Source: Pachyseris speciosa (taxonomy: Eukaryota > Cnidaria > Anthozoa > Scleractinia > Pachyseridae). Taken from it: 64,000 nt of DNA. Positions 9,130 through 21,529 of this stretch are shown here, in pieces (within the stretch, counting starts at the first letter, position 1; each line of letters starts with the position of its first letter). The translations under genes and the position numbers were made by a program. The stretch spans positions 182,501 through 246,500 of the forward strand of contig JAEMWC010000763.1 in NCBI GenBank assembly GCA_016490735.1, written 5' to 3'. Below the pieces are notes generated by a model that did no database searches, was not told the DNA's origin, and saw only the letters and a program-made list of their open reading frames with translations.

Positions 9130-9665
9130 TGTTTTTTGTCCCCTTGTTTGGGGCATAAATCACAAAGACCATTGTAAGCGCAAGGTGTGTACTTTGAATA
9201 CACTAATCTTGTAATTCGGTTTTTTCTGTCACACACTGGTGCATTAGAGATAACATTATTAACCTCATCCCAACCCATTTCTTCCCATTCTTCTATTTTT
9301 TTTTTAATTACATTTTTCAAGATTTTTTCACTAAGCAAGTGGTTGTTTGCTATCTTTGGCGGAAGTATAAAATCATCATCAGCGGCAGAACAGAACTCTT
9401 TTGGAAGAAAACAACATTCGCACATATTGTTTATATATTCCAATTCTTCCAGCTCCTTTTCTTCCCTCTTTTTTTGCTCTTCTTCTGTTTCAAAATCATC
9501 ATCGTCTTCCCAGTAGTTATTTTCATTATAAAACTCCATATATTCATTATATTCAGCTAAAGAGGAAAAATTCATTTCTTTAAAATCATTTTCATTGTAA
9601 CTAACAGGAGTTGAAGAAAATAAATCATCAAATAAAGTAATTTTTGACTCTTTATTGCAAGCCAT
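9066..9665 (-). CDS. acidic cysteine-containing protein, block A
   Basis: A 199-residue protein with a very acidic centre (NYWEDDDDFETEEEQKKREE), then cysteine clusters (NNMCECCFLPKEFC and PCAYNGLCDLCPK) that could bind zinc. The composition suggests a regulatory or nucleic-acid-associated early protein rather than a virion part, but no family is recognised. The ATG at 9665 has no TATATT motif. One is found about 110-120 bases upstream, just before another ATG at 9774 in a different frame, so the true N-terminus may start there with a frameshift between. Confidence 0.45.
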   Translation of the reverse strand: MACNKESKITLFDDLFSSTPVSYNENDFKEMNFSSLAEYNEYMEFYNENNYWEDDDDFETEEEQKKREEKELEELEYINNMCECCFLPKEFCSAADDDFILPPKIANNHLLSEKILKNVIKKKIEEWEEMGWDEVNNVISNAPVCDRKNRITRLVYSKYTPCAYNGLCDLCPKQGDKKHYIEPPWFDPETYEEEFLKRC

Positions 9666-9795
9666 AGCTTGAGCGGGTGCCCCGGGGTTTCCCCCGCCTC
9701 GCGGTTTACCCCCGCAGCCTCGTCATATCCGTAAAACTCGGCAAGTATGTCATCACTGAATAGTTGTGCCGCCATCTTGGCGTATATAATGGGTG
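9666..9795 (-). promoter_or_regulatory. TATA-bearing 5' region of the acidic gene, with alternative start frame
   Basis: On the minus strand, CCCATTATATACGCCAAG precedes an ATG at 9774. That frame reads MAAQLFSDDILAEFYGYDEA and then crosses the start of the acidic gene in a different frame. Either the TATATA drives the acidic gene with a leader of about 100 bases, or the 9774 frame is its true N-terminus and one indel has separated them. The spacing matches the start motif of other block A genes. Confidence 0.4.
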
Positions 9796-9885
9796 CACTT
9801 TTCTTCAATAGGCGAGACGAAGTAGCACACATTTCACAGCTTTGGCAGCAAAACAGGTTCAAACCTGTTAAACCGGTTTTGCTGT

Positions 9886-10032
9886 ACACACACATGTTAA
9901 ATGGTGGTTCTGGCAGCAGTAAACACAAAAAATACATATCAAACAAAGCCGAGGAGCAAGCGATGAGGCTTTGTTTGATATGTATTTTTTGTGTGCAACT
10001 GTGCCAGAACCACCATTTAACATTGTGTGTGT
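9886..10032. repeat. 147-base imperfect palindrome at the right edge of block A
   Basis: Arms of about 65 bases run inward from ACACACACATGTTAAATGG and from AACATTGTGTGTGTT and meet at a 16-base loop around GAGGAGCAAGCG. The inner 25 bases of each arm, including AAAAAATACATATC, pair almost perfectly. A smaller perfect palindrome, AACAGGTTCAAACCTGTT, lies just to the left (9852-9869). The position, where the viral-like genes end, makes a terminal or replication hairpin of the block A element possible. An unrelated foldback element is the alternative. Confidence 0.6.
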
Positions 10033-10264
10033 TTAAAATAGCTTCAAGCATAGAAACGTCAGTTTGAAAGCCCTTTATGATACAAAACAAGATAACCTAA
10101 CTAACAATTTAAGGTTGATTTGTATATTAACCAAAAAAGAAACAGTATCATAAAGGATAGGTTACCCATAGGGACTCGAGGATTGGCTATTCCTCTCAGT
10201 ACTTGATGTCACCTACAAATAGAACACACATTTTGTAAATAGCACACAAAAAAGGCAACTGCGT

Positions 10265-12890
10265 TTATAGCGGAGCACCATTGGTAAGAAAATACAGTAC
10301 CGCTCTAAACTATCGCCCCATTAGCACGCGGTAAAACCTCGTCTTTGCCGATGTTGCTTGCTGCAAATCCACCGCGGAATCACCGAAACCGCGGCAATAC
10401 CAAAAGCAACTGAAAGCCGCAGTGAATTTGCTGCGGTAATGCCTCAGTAAAAGACAATAGTAACTAATTACTATTGTGAATGTATTGTAAAAATTTTGTC
10501 TCACATTTTCTCCCCAAGGATTCAGCGAACAAAACAGTATGAAAAAAAAATACACTAGAAGCTTTTACTTTGTGGAAAGCTGAACGACATAAGTCATTTC
10601 ATGTAAATCTGAAAGTGTCTCATTTAAAAAATAAAACATCTCTTAGTCTAATTTTCAAAGTTTCTCGTAGTAACAGAAGTTCTCGTCTTAACATCTTTCC
10701 AGCTTTCGCTGCTTAATGTTCAACACGATAAGCTTCTTCCTCAAAGATATATCGGCATGATAAAAAAGCAATTGGTACAGCTGTAGATCATTTTTAATGG
10801 AGAGGAAACTGCATTCTTCCATGATCAAGTGATGATTTGAAAACTTGCTTCGTTAGTTTGTTTTTACAACACAATCGCTACTACAACTACATTTGATTAC
10901 TGAGTGCGAAGTTTTCGGCAAAGTAACAACAATCGGTGTTTTATCTGACGAGAATAGCATTTCCTTGTGTGTGAGAAAGTTCCAGACAGCTGTTGTTCGA
11001 ATCCTTATGTGCCCGAAGCCTTTTTGTGGTTGCTGTGTTAAAGGTTTTGCTTTCATTCTCTAACCTTAACGTTTTGACTCATCTGGATGCTTAGGTAACA
11101 AATTATTGTGGTGCGAGGGATTCCTTTCGATGAACTGTTTTACACCACGAGAAGTACGATAATCATCTCCCGTGAAATACGCCTCCGACGATTTTCAAAG
11201 TCAAAAGATTTTGGATCTTTGACAGCCTCCAAAAAATATAGCTCATTTATTTCGTCTTTGTTCTGAGCTGCTACACATCGAGCAAAATATTAAATTTCGA
11301 ATAGCAAAATGCGCTCATTTAAGATTAAAGATTAAAGCTAGCCAGGGAGATGACGCAGTATTCGACAATTGCAACAGGTTCTCAATCAAGTTTCCACTTT
11401 TGAAGCTGTTCATTACTTAGCATTAACAAAAGTTATAAAGCGTCAGCAAAAGTTATAAACTTGTTTTAGATTTTTTCATTTGTTGATCGAAAAATAAGAC
11501 CAAAAGCGTGTAAATATTTTACTCATGTTTGATGCCGCCGAATCGTCAAAATCAAATCCGTCTGTAATGAACCAAAGTATAAGACTTAAGCTTAAATGAA
11601 AACGTTTTTCCGCACAAGTTTATTACTGTTTTAAAATATTCTGTTCCCAAACACACAAATGTTTCGCTTGTCCTTCCTTTCCTTAGCTAAACTACGTAAG
11701 TGTTTGTCCAAGTGCCCACTTTGAATTTCTTCAAATTATAACGAAATATGACCCGTGTAAGATTTTCGACACCTCACTGTGAAAGTTTGCTCTTCGTCGC
11801 TATGAAAAGACTGTAGAACAAAGCATACAATAACCTATTCAGTTCTGCCGCGTCCTGTTCATTACCAAGAGTCTACCGCGGCATAAGTCAACCGCAAAAA
11901 AACCGAGGCAAAACCGAGATTTTTGAATTGGTTAGACGAGGTTTTGCCTAGGTGAAACCGAAGCACGGTGTTTTTACTAAAGTGGATACATATTTTCAAG
12001 AACCTCTACAATACATGTGAATTAAATAAATTGAAGCTTAACATTTGGTTTAATTGTTGCTACTTTTGTTTAGGAATGAAACTTGTATTTTTCTTCTGAC
12101 TGGACATAAATAACCATCATCTTTACTCATTTTGGATGCAAAGAAGTAGTTGAATTGTTTGTTTGTTTGTTTTGTTGTTTTGCTTGCAAGCAAACAAGTG
12201 TTTTTACTCTACTTTGCTGACTGTTTTTCGATGTCTGTGCCTCAACAGTGTTAAGAAACGTTTGCCCTTATCTTTTTAACACGTAATCGCATTGAGTCCT
12301 TGTAAAAAAGAATTGAAGCCCAGGCTAAACGATCAAACACTTTCATTCAACATCGTGTTTGTCAAACATAGCATAAGGTGGCTGAACACACAGTCAAACA
12401 ATGGTTCACCAAACACCAGACAGAGTGAGTCCACAGAACAATTTTTTGCATATTATCGCTGAAATTTCGACGTTGTTTTGTTCATTTGGTTGCTTTTTAC
12501 CCGCTGTGCACAGTTTGTTGGTTGGGGTGGCTAAATGATCAAACATTAGTTCATAACACGAAATGTTGAATGAAAATGTTTGATCTCTTCAAATACCTAA
12601 AGCCATTTAAATACAATGTTGAGAGATGTGGCTAAATGGTCAAACATGCTTGTCCAACACAATGTTGGATTAAAATGTTTGATCATTTTTTGATTGTTTA
12701 AATTTGTTTTTGAACAAACATACGTGTTGTGTACTGTTTCTTGCAATGTTTTGAGGTTTTGAACCATGGTCAATTCCTGTTGACTGCTCTAAACATAAAA
12801 TATCAGCACAAGGAAAGCCATGCAAAGTTGTTAAATACCAGTACAAAAAAAATTATAATAGTGGAGCTCCGCTTTTAGGCTTGGCTAAAT
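10265..12890. mobile_element. interspersed repeat, copy 1 (non-coding)
   Basis: Left edge ATAGCGGAGCACCATT and right edge GGAGCTCCGCTTTTAGGCTT recur at other sites (32.1, 34.5 and 36.2 kb). The stretch around 12,000-12,330 is clearly homologous to 33,040-33,360, with the same order of landmarks (AAGCTTAACATTTGGTTTAA, then a TTTG-rich run, then CTTATC and CACGTAATCGCA). No protein-coding frame of interest is visible. It looks like two copies of a non-autonomous element of about 2.5 kb. The exact ends and target duplication are not resolved. Confidence 0.5.
12320..12690. repeat. array of degenerate palindromes around GATCAAACATT
   Basis: Three or more units each pair a forward GGCTAAAYGATCAAACA with a downstream inverse AATGTTTGATC, with an ACAATGTTG-like centre. 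They look like repeated copies of one small hairpin. No gene content. Confidence 0.4.
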
Positions 12891-13021
12891 CTATATATTA
12901 GTTAATTAATAATATTTTTCTTGCTGGAAGATTAAACTACAGCACATGTACTAAGACTAAGCTTTAGTTAGTAATTACAAAGAGTGAGATAAAGCAACTT
13001 ACTGTAGAAGATGAGTAAGAG

Positions 13022-13266
13022 CTGTAACCAAAAGTAAAAATGCATGATTTAGTTAGATTATCCCCAAAATAATATATTTACAGTGCTTTTTTGTTTTGGT
13101 TTTCAGCCTCATGAAAAACCAAATTTTACAAGTTTCACACAGACAACTGTAACCAAAAGTAAAAACACATAATTTAGTTAGATTATCCCCAAAACAATAT
13201 ATTTTTACTTTTTTTTTGGTTTTCAGCCTCATGAAAAACCAAATTCTACAAGTTTCACACAGACAC
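13022..13266. repeat. two-copy tandem repeat of about 122 bases
   Basis: The unit runs from CTGTAACCAAAAGTAAAAA through TTAGATTATCCCCAAAA to CAAGTTTCACACAGACA and is present twice in direct orientation with few differences. A second, shorter duplication (ACAGATACAATGGGGCAAGC) follows near 13,463-13,515. Confidence 0.7.
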
Positions 13267-13269
13267 TCC

Positions 13270-14480
13270 CTTCACACTACTGCAAAAATATGAAATATAA
13301 AAAATGACAAGTTGACAAGCACCTTGCATGGGACCTAGGAGTCCCGTTTGTGCCTACCCCTACTTGGTAGTTCTGTACCCAGTAAAGCTATAGTAAATCA
13401 ACAGTTCCTTACAATTTAGAAAGCAACCAATTCCAAAAGAAGTGTTCTGTCAGTATACAACAGATACAATGGGGCAAGCAAATGAAAAAACAGATACAAT
13501 GGGACAAGCAAATGAAAATACACAGTACCTTTGCCTTACTTGGCGTGGCCAAGAGCCATCCTGATTCTTTTGCTCTATGACAAGAACCTTAGGAAAACAG
13601 CCACAACAACAAAATTAAAAAGCGGATCTCTCATGAATCATTTAATAATTAATACATACACAACACACAGATATTCACTTGCTGCTGGTCAAAGCTATGG
13701 TAGATTTTTATCTTTCACCAGTGAATTAAGAAATGAGCACAGATGTTACTTACCAGGCTCACAATTTGGACAACCCTACCTAAAGGTCTCTATTTTGGGG
13801 GTAACAATCAGCATACATACTTTAAGTACTACAGCATGTATGTATGTGTGTACGTACGTACATACATACTTCTTGATTATTACACCCATTTTGAAATCAC
13901 TAGTGATCCTAGCAATCTGATTGGCTCTCAACAGTGCAATTTATTCACAAATCACTCTATTTTTTGGTTATAAAATCACATCATTTTTAGAAAAACAGGT
14001 TTCCTAAAGTGGGCAAATATTGCTGTTGGCAATAAAACTGTGTGATTTCAAAATGGGTGGAATAAAGTGGTAATTGAACTTTGCGTCATGCAATTTTGGT
14101 CTGAAATCATACTTGTGATTCCAAATTGAACTCGTGCTGCATGCTTGTTTGATTTTGAAATCATGTGTATGATTTCAGATCTAATATATACATGCAAACA
14201 TTCTGCAATCTGATTGGTTAAGAGCTTGTACATTTATCCCAAATGTAGTGCAGAAACATGATATTGAGTGCAGAAAGTTGAAAATTCTCAATTCTTGAAA
14301 ATTTAGAAGATCAAGTCTCGAGTCAAGCTTCGAGGCTTTCGAGGCAAGTCTTTCGAGTTTCGAGTTGAGCAGCTAATGAACTTGTCGCTTGACTGATCTC
14401 ACAAGAAATAAATTGGAAAAAAGGACCACACTTGAAAGCGTTGTACATACCATTCATTGAAATTTCAAGCAAGATTTCGT
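13270..14480. other. non-coding stretch with a TGTA/TACG simple repeat
   Basis: No coherent protein or exon is seen. A palindromic simple repeat (TGTATGTGTGTACGTACGTA) lies at about 13,838-13,868, and AATCTGATTGG motifs are scattered through the region. Confidence 0.4.
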
Positions 14481-14489
14481 ATCGCACGG

Positions 14490-14830
14490 AGTGAAATTTC
14501 GTAGATGTGGTGGCAAAAATTTGCCAACTCTTTCTAAATTTCAAAGAAGCAGTGTTATATTTGTTGAAATTTCGAAAGAACAGATTTTTGAAACAGCAAA
14601 TTTTAGCCGAATTTTCAGTATGGAGAAAAGAATAGCAGCAAAGTCTATTATGTGTTTTAGCACGCAACAACAAGGGTGAAATTTCGGCATCACGGCAAAC
14701 ATAAAAATTTAATAGTGATATCTCCGAATCTTCAAGGCGCACAGAGACAAATACAACAGCAAAATACCCTTTCTTCAAGGCTGAAATTCTATATAAAACT
14801 TTTTATGATGCACCATCTAAGAAGAGTTAC
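14490..14830. repeat. diverged satellite unit (family of 27.9-28.7 kb)
   Basis: It contains the landmarks of the 190-base satellite: GATATCTCCGAATCTTCAAGG, TTCTTCAAGGCTGAAATTC, and an end at AAGAGTTA. The unit is cut at its right end by a TA-flanked inverted-repeat element. Confidence 0.6.
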
Positions 14831-15502
14831 AGTCAAGTCAGGTCAAGCGTACCCCCCTAGAGTACATTAATGAGTTGATTATTTGAACATTGAACCCGTT
14901 AGTTGTTTTGAATAATGCAATCATTTTTTAAATATTGCAATCAAACTTCAATTGCTGATTGGATTCTGTCCGTAGATGTACTTCAAAAACGCGTTCGACC
15001 AACGAGACTTTAATTCTGTAATCTCTTTTAATAGAGCACACCTTTTTAGCCCTTTAAAATCCAACAATATTGTTCTTTCCGAGGAATCCTAAAAATAATA
15101 AATTTGTACGGAGCAAAATTAAACACAGCTAATAGCGTACAACGTTGTAAACAGCCAAAAATATTGACGAGAAAACTTGCCAGAACTTCGCCTGACATCC
15201 TTTTATCACGAATAAGACTTCTACAAGCTCTATGGGATGTAGAAAGCAAAAAAACTGCTCGATAATAACATTTACAATACCGTTTTTCACCTATTACTTA
15301 CACTCACCGTTGGAAGCCATGTTGGATGCTTCGATTTCCCATATAAGGAGCAGCTTTTGTTCGCTTAGTCCAATCAGCAATCGACGTTTGATTCGAATAT
15401 TTAAAGAATGATTGCATTATTCGAAACGGCTAACGGGTTCAATGTTCAAATAATCAACTCATTAATGTAATCTAGGGGGGTACGCTTGACCTGACTTGAC
15501 TG
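14830..15502. mobile_element. TA-flanked Tc1/mariner-type MITE
   Basis: The ends are perfect inverted copies of CAGTCAAGTCAGGTCAAGCG, and the inverted arms extend at least 100 bases (AATGAGTTGATTATTTGAAC on one side, its reverse on the other). The element is flanked by TA on both sides, within a satellite unit that reads through if the element is removed. CAGT termini and a TA target duplication are typical of Tc1/mariner non-autonomous elements. No transposase inside. Confidence 0.75.
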
Positions 15503-15935
15503 TAATTCTTTGCAGGTAAAGTCTTACCGGTAATTGTGTTGTTATTATTAGTATGCACCAGAGAGCGTAGATTTTTGGCGTCACAGCAAACATAAATTAG
15601 TGATATCTCCAGTTCATCAAGGCGTATAGAGATGATTGAAATGGCAAAAAACTCTTTCTTCAAGGCTGAAATTCGATATAAAATGTTTTTGATGTGCCAT
15701 CTAAAAAAGAGTTATTTCTTAGCAAGTAAAGTCTTAATTGTGTTGTTATTTTTAGTATACACCAGTGAGCATAGATTTTCGGTGTCACGGTAGACATAAA
15801 ATGATGATATCTCCAGTTCTACAAGGCGTAGACGGGGACGATTGAAATGGCAAAATACGCAAGGCTGAAATCTGATATAAAACTGTTTATGATGCACTGT
15901 CTAAAAAAAGAGTTATTTCTTTGCAATTGCGGATC
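15503..15935. repeat. two further satellite units
   Basis: Two direct units with AAAGTCTTA, GATATCTCCAGTTC and AAGGCTGAAATTCGATA landmarks, each ending in AAAAGAGTTATTTCTT. The units belong to the same family as those at 27.9-28.7 kb. Confidence 0.65.
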
Positions 15936-16890
15936 TAGCCTGCGTAGCAAGTGTTCCCGTTTGAACGAAGTTTTCTGCATTCTGGCCGCTTGAAAATTGG
16001 GACGAGAGCAAAAAATGGAGGACGCCCCAATTTTCGCACAGCCAGAATGTACCTAAAATCAGTTCGAAAGGAAAATCTGTTTGGACAGGATGCTTACTAC
16101 ACAGGCTATTGCGGATCTGGTCAGTAAAACATTACACATGGTTGCCATGTCATGTCTACGAATTGAGTCGATGCCTGATGTCTCAAGAGAATTGAAATGT
16201 TTGCAAAAAACGTTCCAAATACAACATCACAGTGCTCTTCTAAAATTTGAATAACTATGTACAAAATTTCACGTTGCTGCTCAAAATTTCGATGAAATTC
16301 CGTTCCTTTCATAGGTACAGTAAGTTTAAAAGGACAATGCAGCTTTGAATCAGTCAGATTCGATAACAAAACATGCAGTTCTTTCCTACTCTATTTCAGT
16401 CTTGTTCACAGTATTTTGAAAATGAATTAGCCAGTATGCATACAGTGTATGTAAACAGAACATCCAGTATACTTGCAAACACCAAACAAACTGAGATCTA
16501 AGGTTATGTCGTTTCATGCACACTATAAACATTCAATGTTATAAAGTGATCGCACTGGGGGTTGAGATGAGAAGTATACTTCATGTTTGCATGCGAACAG
16601 CTATTGTTGTTTCTTCAAGAGATAAATCATTTCCTCGAACTTCTTCGAGTTTGCATAATTATTTGTTTTTTAATTCTCAATGCTCGATCCTCGATTCTCA
16701 CGCTCAAAACTCAAACATCTCAACAGTCAAGACATGCGAATCAAGTTTCAAGGATCGAGGTAAGACTGTCAACTTACTTTTGAGCAGTACTGTATATGCT
16801 TTTATATTCGTGTGTCTTCTGAAGTGCTGTAACGTTTTGCATGTTTAGTTGTCTAGATGTAGATTTACTTTCTTTTTTTCAATAGGTAGT
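15936..16890. other. no gene seen
   Basis: No coherent coding or repeat structure beyond short matches is visible. One CT-rich stretch at 16,680-16,760 repeats CTCRATTCTCA-like words. Confidence 0.3.
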
Positions 16891-16895
16891 TTGAA

Positions 16896-19490
16896 ATGGC
16901 TGGTGAAATATTTATATTATATATGTCTAAGACAACCATTTCCTCCTTAAACGTCACAGGTTTGGGTAACGTTGATAAACAGAGAGAGTTCTTTAGTTGG
17001 CTTAAAGAGAAAAAATTTCAATTTACAGGAGGCTCACTGTACCAACCTCTCTACAGCTATTTTCTACAGCTATTTTCAATGGTGTGGTAAGCAATAAAGG
17101 AGGTGTCACTTTTCTTTTCAATAACAGCTTCCCTTTTAAAATCTCCAAACAATTTTGCAATAACGAAGGAAGGTGTATAATTATTGATTTGGAAGTGGGC
17201 GAGTTGACCCTGACAATTTGTAACATCTACACTCCAAATAAAGATGATCCAGCTTTTTGTGAAGCGGTTTTTCAGGAAATGTTGTCCTTCTGATGCAAGG
17301 AAATAATTGTTGGCAGTGATTTTAACCTTGTTATGGATATAGTAAAAAAGGAGGAGAACCCTAAGGAAAAGAGATATACTTGGAGACAAAACAAGCTCGA
17401 AGTACATTTGCTATCTAGACTTCTTCCTAGTTAGTGTACAGTAAGTATCACTGAAAGAATTTCTAAGGTTGACATCCTTTCAAGCTATAAAAGTGACCAA
17501 TCTATGTGTACAATTGACTTAAATTGCCACTCAAATGCTGAAGGACCTGGTTTTTGGAAACTCAACTGTGCGCATTTGAGTGAAATTGAGTATAATTATT
17601 AATTCCACCAAAGAGATGATTACTCAAACTGTTAAGCAGTATAAAAATGATAAAGAAGTGGACAAAGTATTACTATGGGAAATGATCAGACTTGAAATTA
17701 GAAACACTGTGATAAATAAAAGGAAAGAGACAAGAAAAAAAGAAGACGAAATAGCCATTTTGGAAAGGCAATTAGAAAAAGAACTAGACCTAAACAGATC
17801 TACTCTTCAAGAGCAATTAGCGCTTAAGAAAAGGGAATTGGAAAGTACTATAGAATATAAAACAAAGGGTGCCATAATAAGATCTAAAGCCAGATGGTAC
17901 CATGCAGGTGAAAAGAATACCAAATACTTTTTAAATTTAGAAAACAGGCATTGTAAAAAGAAAACAATAATGCGGATTAAGGGAAAGAATGGTATAGATT
18001 TAACTAAGGATTCAGATATTTTGAAAGAATGCAATTCCTTCTTCAGTTCTCTGTACTCCTCGAATAATACTACAGCAGCATCAGAGGAATTAAGGAACCC
18101 TTTCTTCGGTCAGGATCTCCCTCAACTTGAGGATGACGTTTCACAAAAAAATGTGAAGGTCTTCTGACTAAGAAGGAATTTTTAGAAGCGGTGAAAAAAA
18201 AAAGTGGAATCAAACAAATCTCCTGGGATGGATGGCCTTCCTGTTGAATTTTATAAGGTTTTCTGGCATGACAATAATTATTCTTCGTATCTTATCAGCT
18301 CTTTGAATAGATGCTATCAAAAATGCACGTTAAGCATAACGCAAAGAAGGGGTATGATTTCTTTGATTCCTAAGAAGGACAAAGCACTGGATGAATTAAA
18401 AAATTGGAGACCACTTTATTAAAACTGCGATTATAAAATAGCAACAAAGGCAATTGCTTCCAGACTGAAGTCGGAGTTACCAGCTCTAATAAAAAAAAAC
18501 ATACTTTTTGAAAGGTCGCTCTATTACAGAAAATATTTGCCCAATCAACAACCTTATTTCCTACACTGAGTTAAAAAATCTTCCTGGAATGCTTCTTTTC
18601 ATTGATTTTGAGAAAGCCTTTGATACCATAGACTGGTCTTTTGTTCAACAAATGTTATTGTGCTTCGGTTTTGGACCATCCTTCATTAACTGGGTTAATA
18701 CCTTCTACTGTGAGATCCAGAGCTGTGTCATGAATAATGGCTGGTCAAGCTTCTTCTTTGAATTGGGTAGAGGTGTTAGGCAAGGTTGCCCACTTTCACT
18801 GTATTTATTTATTTATCCTTTGTGCAGAATGTCTTGCTGCTGCTGTTCGCAAAAACACTGGTATTAACCCATTGGCAAAATAATGACCTTTTTTTAATTC
18901 CTTTGGGACAATAAGGGAGACAAAATCAAATGCAGCGAAATGATTGCAGATTATCAAGATGGAGGACTGAAGATGTTAGACATTTTTGAGTTTAATAAGG
19001 CCCTAAAAATTACTTGGATACGTAAATACATTTCTGAGGATTGTAATTCTTAATGGAAATGTTTCTTTGACTTCCATTTGTCCAAAGTTGGAGGAAAACA
19101 TCTTTTTCATGTAATTTAGCACAAAAGGATGCTAAAAAATTAGCCATAACATTGCGGGAACTTATAGAGCTTTGGACCAACTTAAATTACAGAGACTCTT
19201 TTGTTTCTCAAGCAGAATTTTGCACCGAACCTATTTGGAACACATTTGAACTACATCTTTTTACAAGAATTGGATTGATTCAGGGGTGTGGAAAGTTCAA
19301 GATCTTTTGACAACCGACTCACGTTTTTTGACTTATAGTGGCTTCAAAACCAATTTTGTCTTCAAATTTGTTTTCTTGAATATCATGGGGTGTCCTTGGC
19401 TATAAAATCCACCTTTAAAACAATAAAACTGATGATGCCAAATAATAAAAAACTCGAAAAAATTAAGAAAAAGGTTTATCTCTACTAACA
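16896..19490 (+). pseudogene. Tx1/L1-like LINE remnant (endonuclease and reverse transcriptase pieces)
   Basis: Broken frames in order show an endonuclease start (TTISSLNVTGLGNVDKQREF), a part with IYTPNKDD, a basic linker (17,580-18,167), and reverse transcriptase blocks: NKSPGMDGLPVEFYKVFW, IPKKDKALDELKNWRPL, LFIDFEKAFDTIDWSFV and GVRQGCPLS. After a deletion that removes the catalytic YxDD region, the C-terminal part resumes (DYQDGGLKMLDIFEFNKALK). Stops and shifts are frequent. Motif wording fits the Tx1/L1 group. It is a dead copy. Confidence 0.75.
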
Positions 19491-19599
19491 AACCAAGTCA
19501 GCTAGCTTACAAGGTCCTTATCAATAAGAAGCATACTATCCCTGTTAAAACGTCAAGAGAAATGATTAGAGACTGCGAACTTAGCTCGTTGAACTTCGA

Positions 19600-20765
19600 C
19601 CAGCATAATTAAGCGCAGCACGTGCGAGGCTTCCGAACTACTCTTCGGCAAATCTTTTTTCCACGGACAAACTCTACTGCATTAAAATCTGCACAAGTTT
19701 ACCAAGATATGGCCAGGAAAATGTGTTCCAGTCTTTCGAAGTAGAATATATACAATTGAGGGCCGCCATGTCGAATAAACAAAACATTTCACACACAACT
19801 ACTCAAACTTCTGCGTCTTCACCGTTGCCAGAATGAACTTAAGATTTCTACAGTACCGCTCAAAAGTAAGTTACCAGTCGCATCGCGTTTCCTGCGCTAC
19901 GCGATTTGCGTCGCACGCTACGCAATTCGCGTCGCGCGAGAGTCACTAAAGCGGAAATTTTTGGCATAAATTTGGGGTGATTTTGCAACGTGACGTCAAT
20001 GAAATTCGCGTAACACTTTCCAAATGCAGCTATTGTTCTGTCGAATTTGAGTCGTTCATACGTGTAGTTCACTTCTGTGCAAATAAATATAGCATCATTG
20101 AGGTCATTACAAATCGAAAACTTGTAAACAAACCGACGAATGGTCAATTGCGAATGATAAGCATAATTCGTTACTCCCGCTAGCGCTGAATTTAGTTGAA
20201 TTTTTATCGGTTCTGTCGTCGATACGTTTAAATGGTCGTGTTTTCTAAATTTGTTGAGGACATAACCAAGAGCTAGTTCGGCAAAAGCAAATGACTAATG
20301 ACCGGCCGGGTTACTGCATATGCATTTTGCTTTCGGATCGCAAATTTGCATAAAACCGCAAAACTACTGTCTGTGTAATTTGAAACCATCCTCTCAATAT
20401 GACCGAAAAATTCATGAGAAGCCAAGGAATAGAACCCGAAACAGAACGGAGTTTATTTTATTTCCTTCTTTGTGCCCGAAAAATTTTATCATGTAGAAAT
20501 CTGAAGTTCATTCTGCCAACGGTGAAGACGCATGTTTGGGTAGTTGTATGTGAAATGTTTTGTTTATTCGACACGCCGGCGCTCAATCGTATATTTTCTA
20601 CTTCGAAAGACCGGAAGACATTTTCCTGGCCATATCTTTGTAAACTTGTGCAGATTTTAATCCAGTAGAGTTTGTCCGTGGAAAAAAAACATTGCCGAAG
20701 AGTTAAGTAGTTCGGAAGCCTCGCACGTGCTCCGCTTAATTACGCCGGTCTTCTTATCTACGGCT
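19600..20765. repeat. outer inverted repeat enclosing a CAGTACC element end
   Basis: The left arm (about 19,600-19,850) and right arm (about 20,490-20,765) are inverted copies: CACGTGCGAGGCTTCCGAAC on the left pairs with the same text reversed on the right, as do the stretches around CGTCTTCACCGTTG and TATGGCCAGGAAAATG. Between them lies the CAGTACCGC-headed sequence. Part of the arm text (TAATCCAGTAGAGTTTGTCC) recurs in front of the satellite near 27.7 kb. Confidence 0.6.
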
Positions 20766-21529
20766 CGATCTGTTTTTTAATTTGCCGCTTGAAACTCCGT
20801 GCCAACTCGCCAACATTTTCAATTTCTTTTAATGGCTAGTTGTCAAGAATCAGATGAATAGAAAACTAACAAAAAGTATCAAGCATCAGTCATGGCTCAT
20901 GGACGAGCCGAAAAATTGGCGGTTTGATGTGCAGTGTAGGAAGAAGCTCGTGTCCAATGAAGCGAATTGAATGCGGCGCGACGACGGTAGAATTCCTCGG
21001 AATGTCTCCACTTCAAAAGACTGAAAAGCATGTTCATGTACATCATATTGTGTATGTAGGTTCTTTTAAAGTTATTAATATGTCGACCTCAGTCTATCAA
21101 AGTTTCGAGGAGAAAACAGTTTGACACGGAATTTGGAAGCAAAGCACACGCTGCTCTTCTCCGGCGATGATTGACCGATTACGCATATTCATTTCTTCTT
21201 AGCAGGCTTTTGCGAACACTGCAAATTGACTATTGAAATCGACTACTGTTGCTTTACAATGGGCATATTAAATGGTGAGAGAGCTTTAAGTCAATATACT
21301 TACAGTTTCCAGGACATGAATGATAAGCATATTTCGTTACTCCCACTAGCGCTGAATTTAGTTGAATTTTTATCGGTTCTGTTGTTGATACATTTAAATG
21401 GTCGTGTTTTCTAAATTTGTGTAGGACATAATCAAGAAATTTATGAGAAGCCATGGAATGGAACTGAACCTGAAACAGAACGGAGTTTATTTTATTTCCT
21501 TCTTTGTGCACGAAAAATTGTATCATGTA

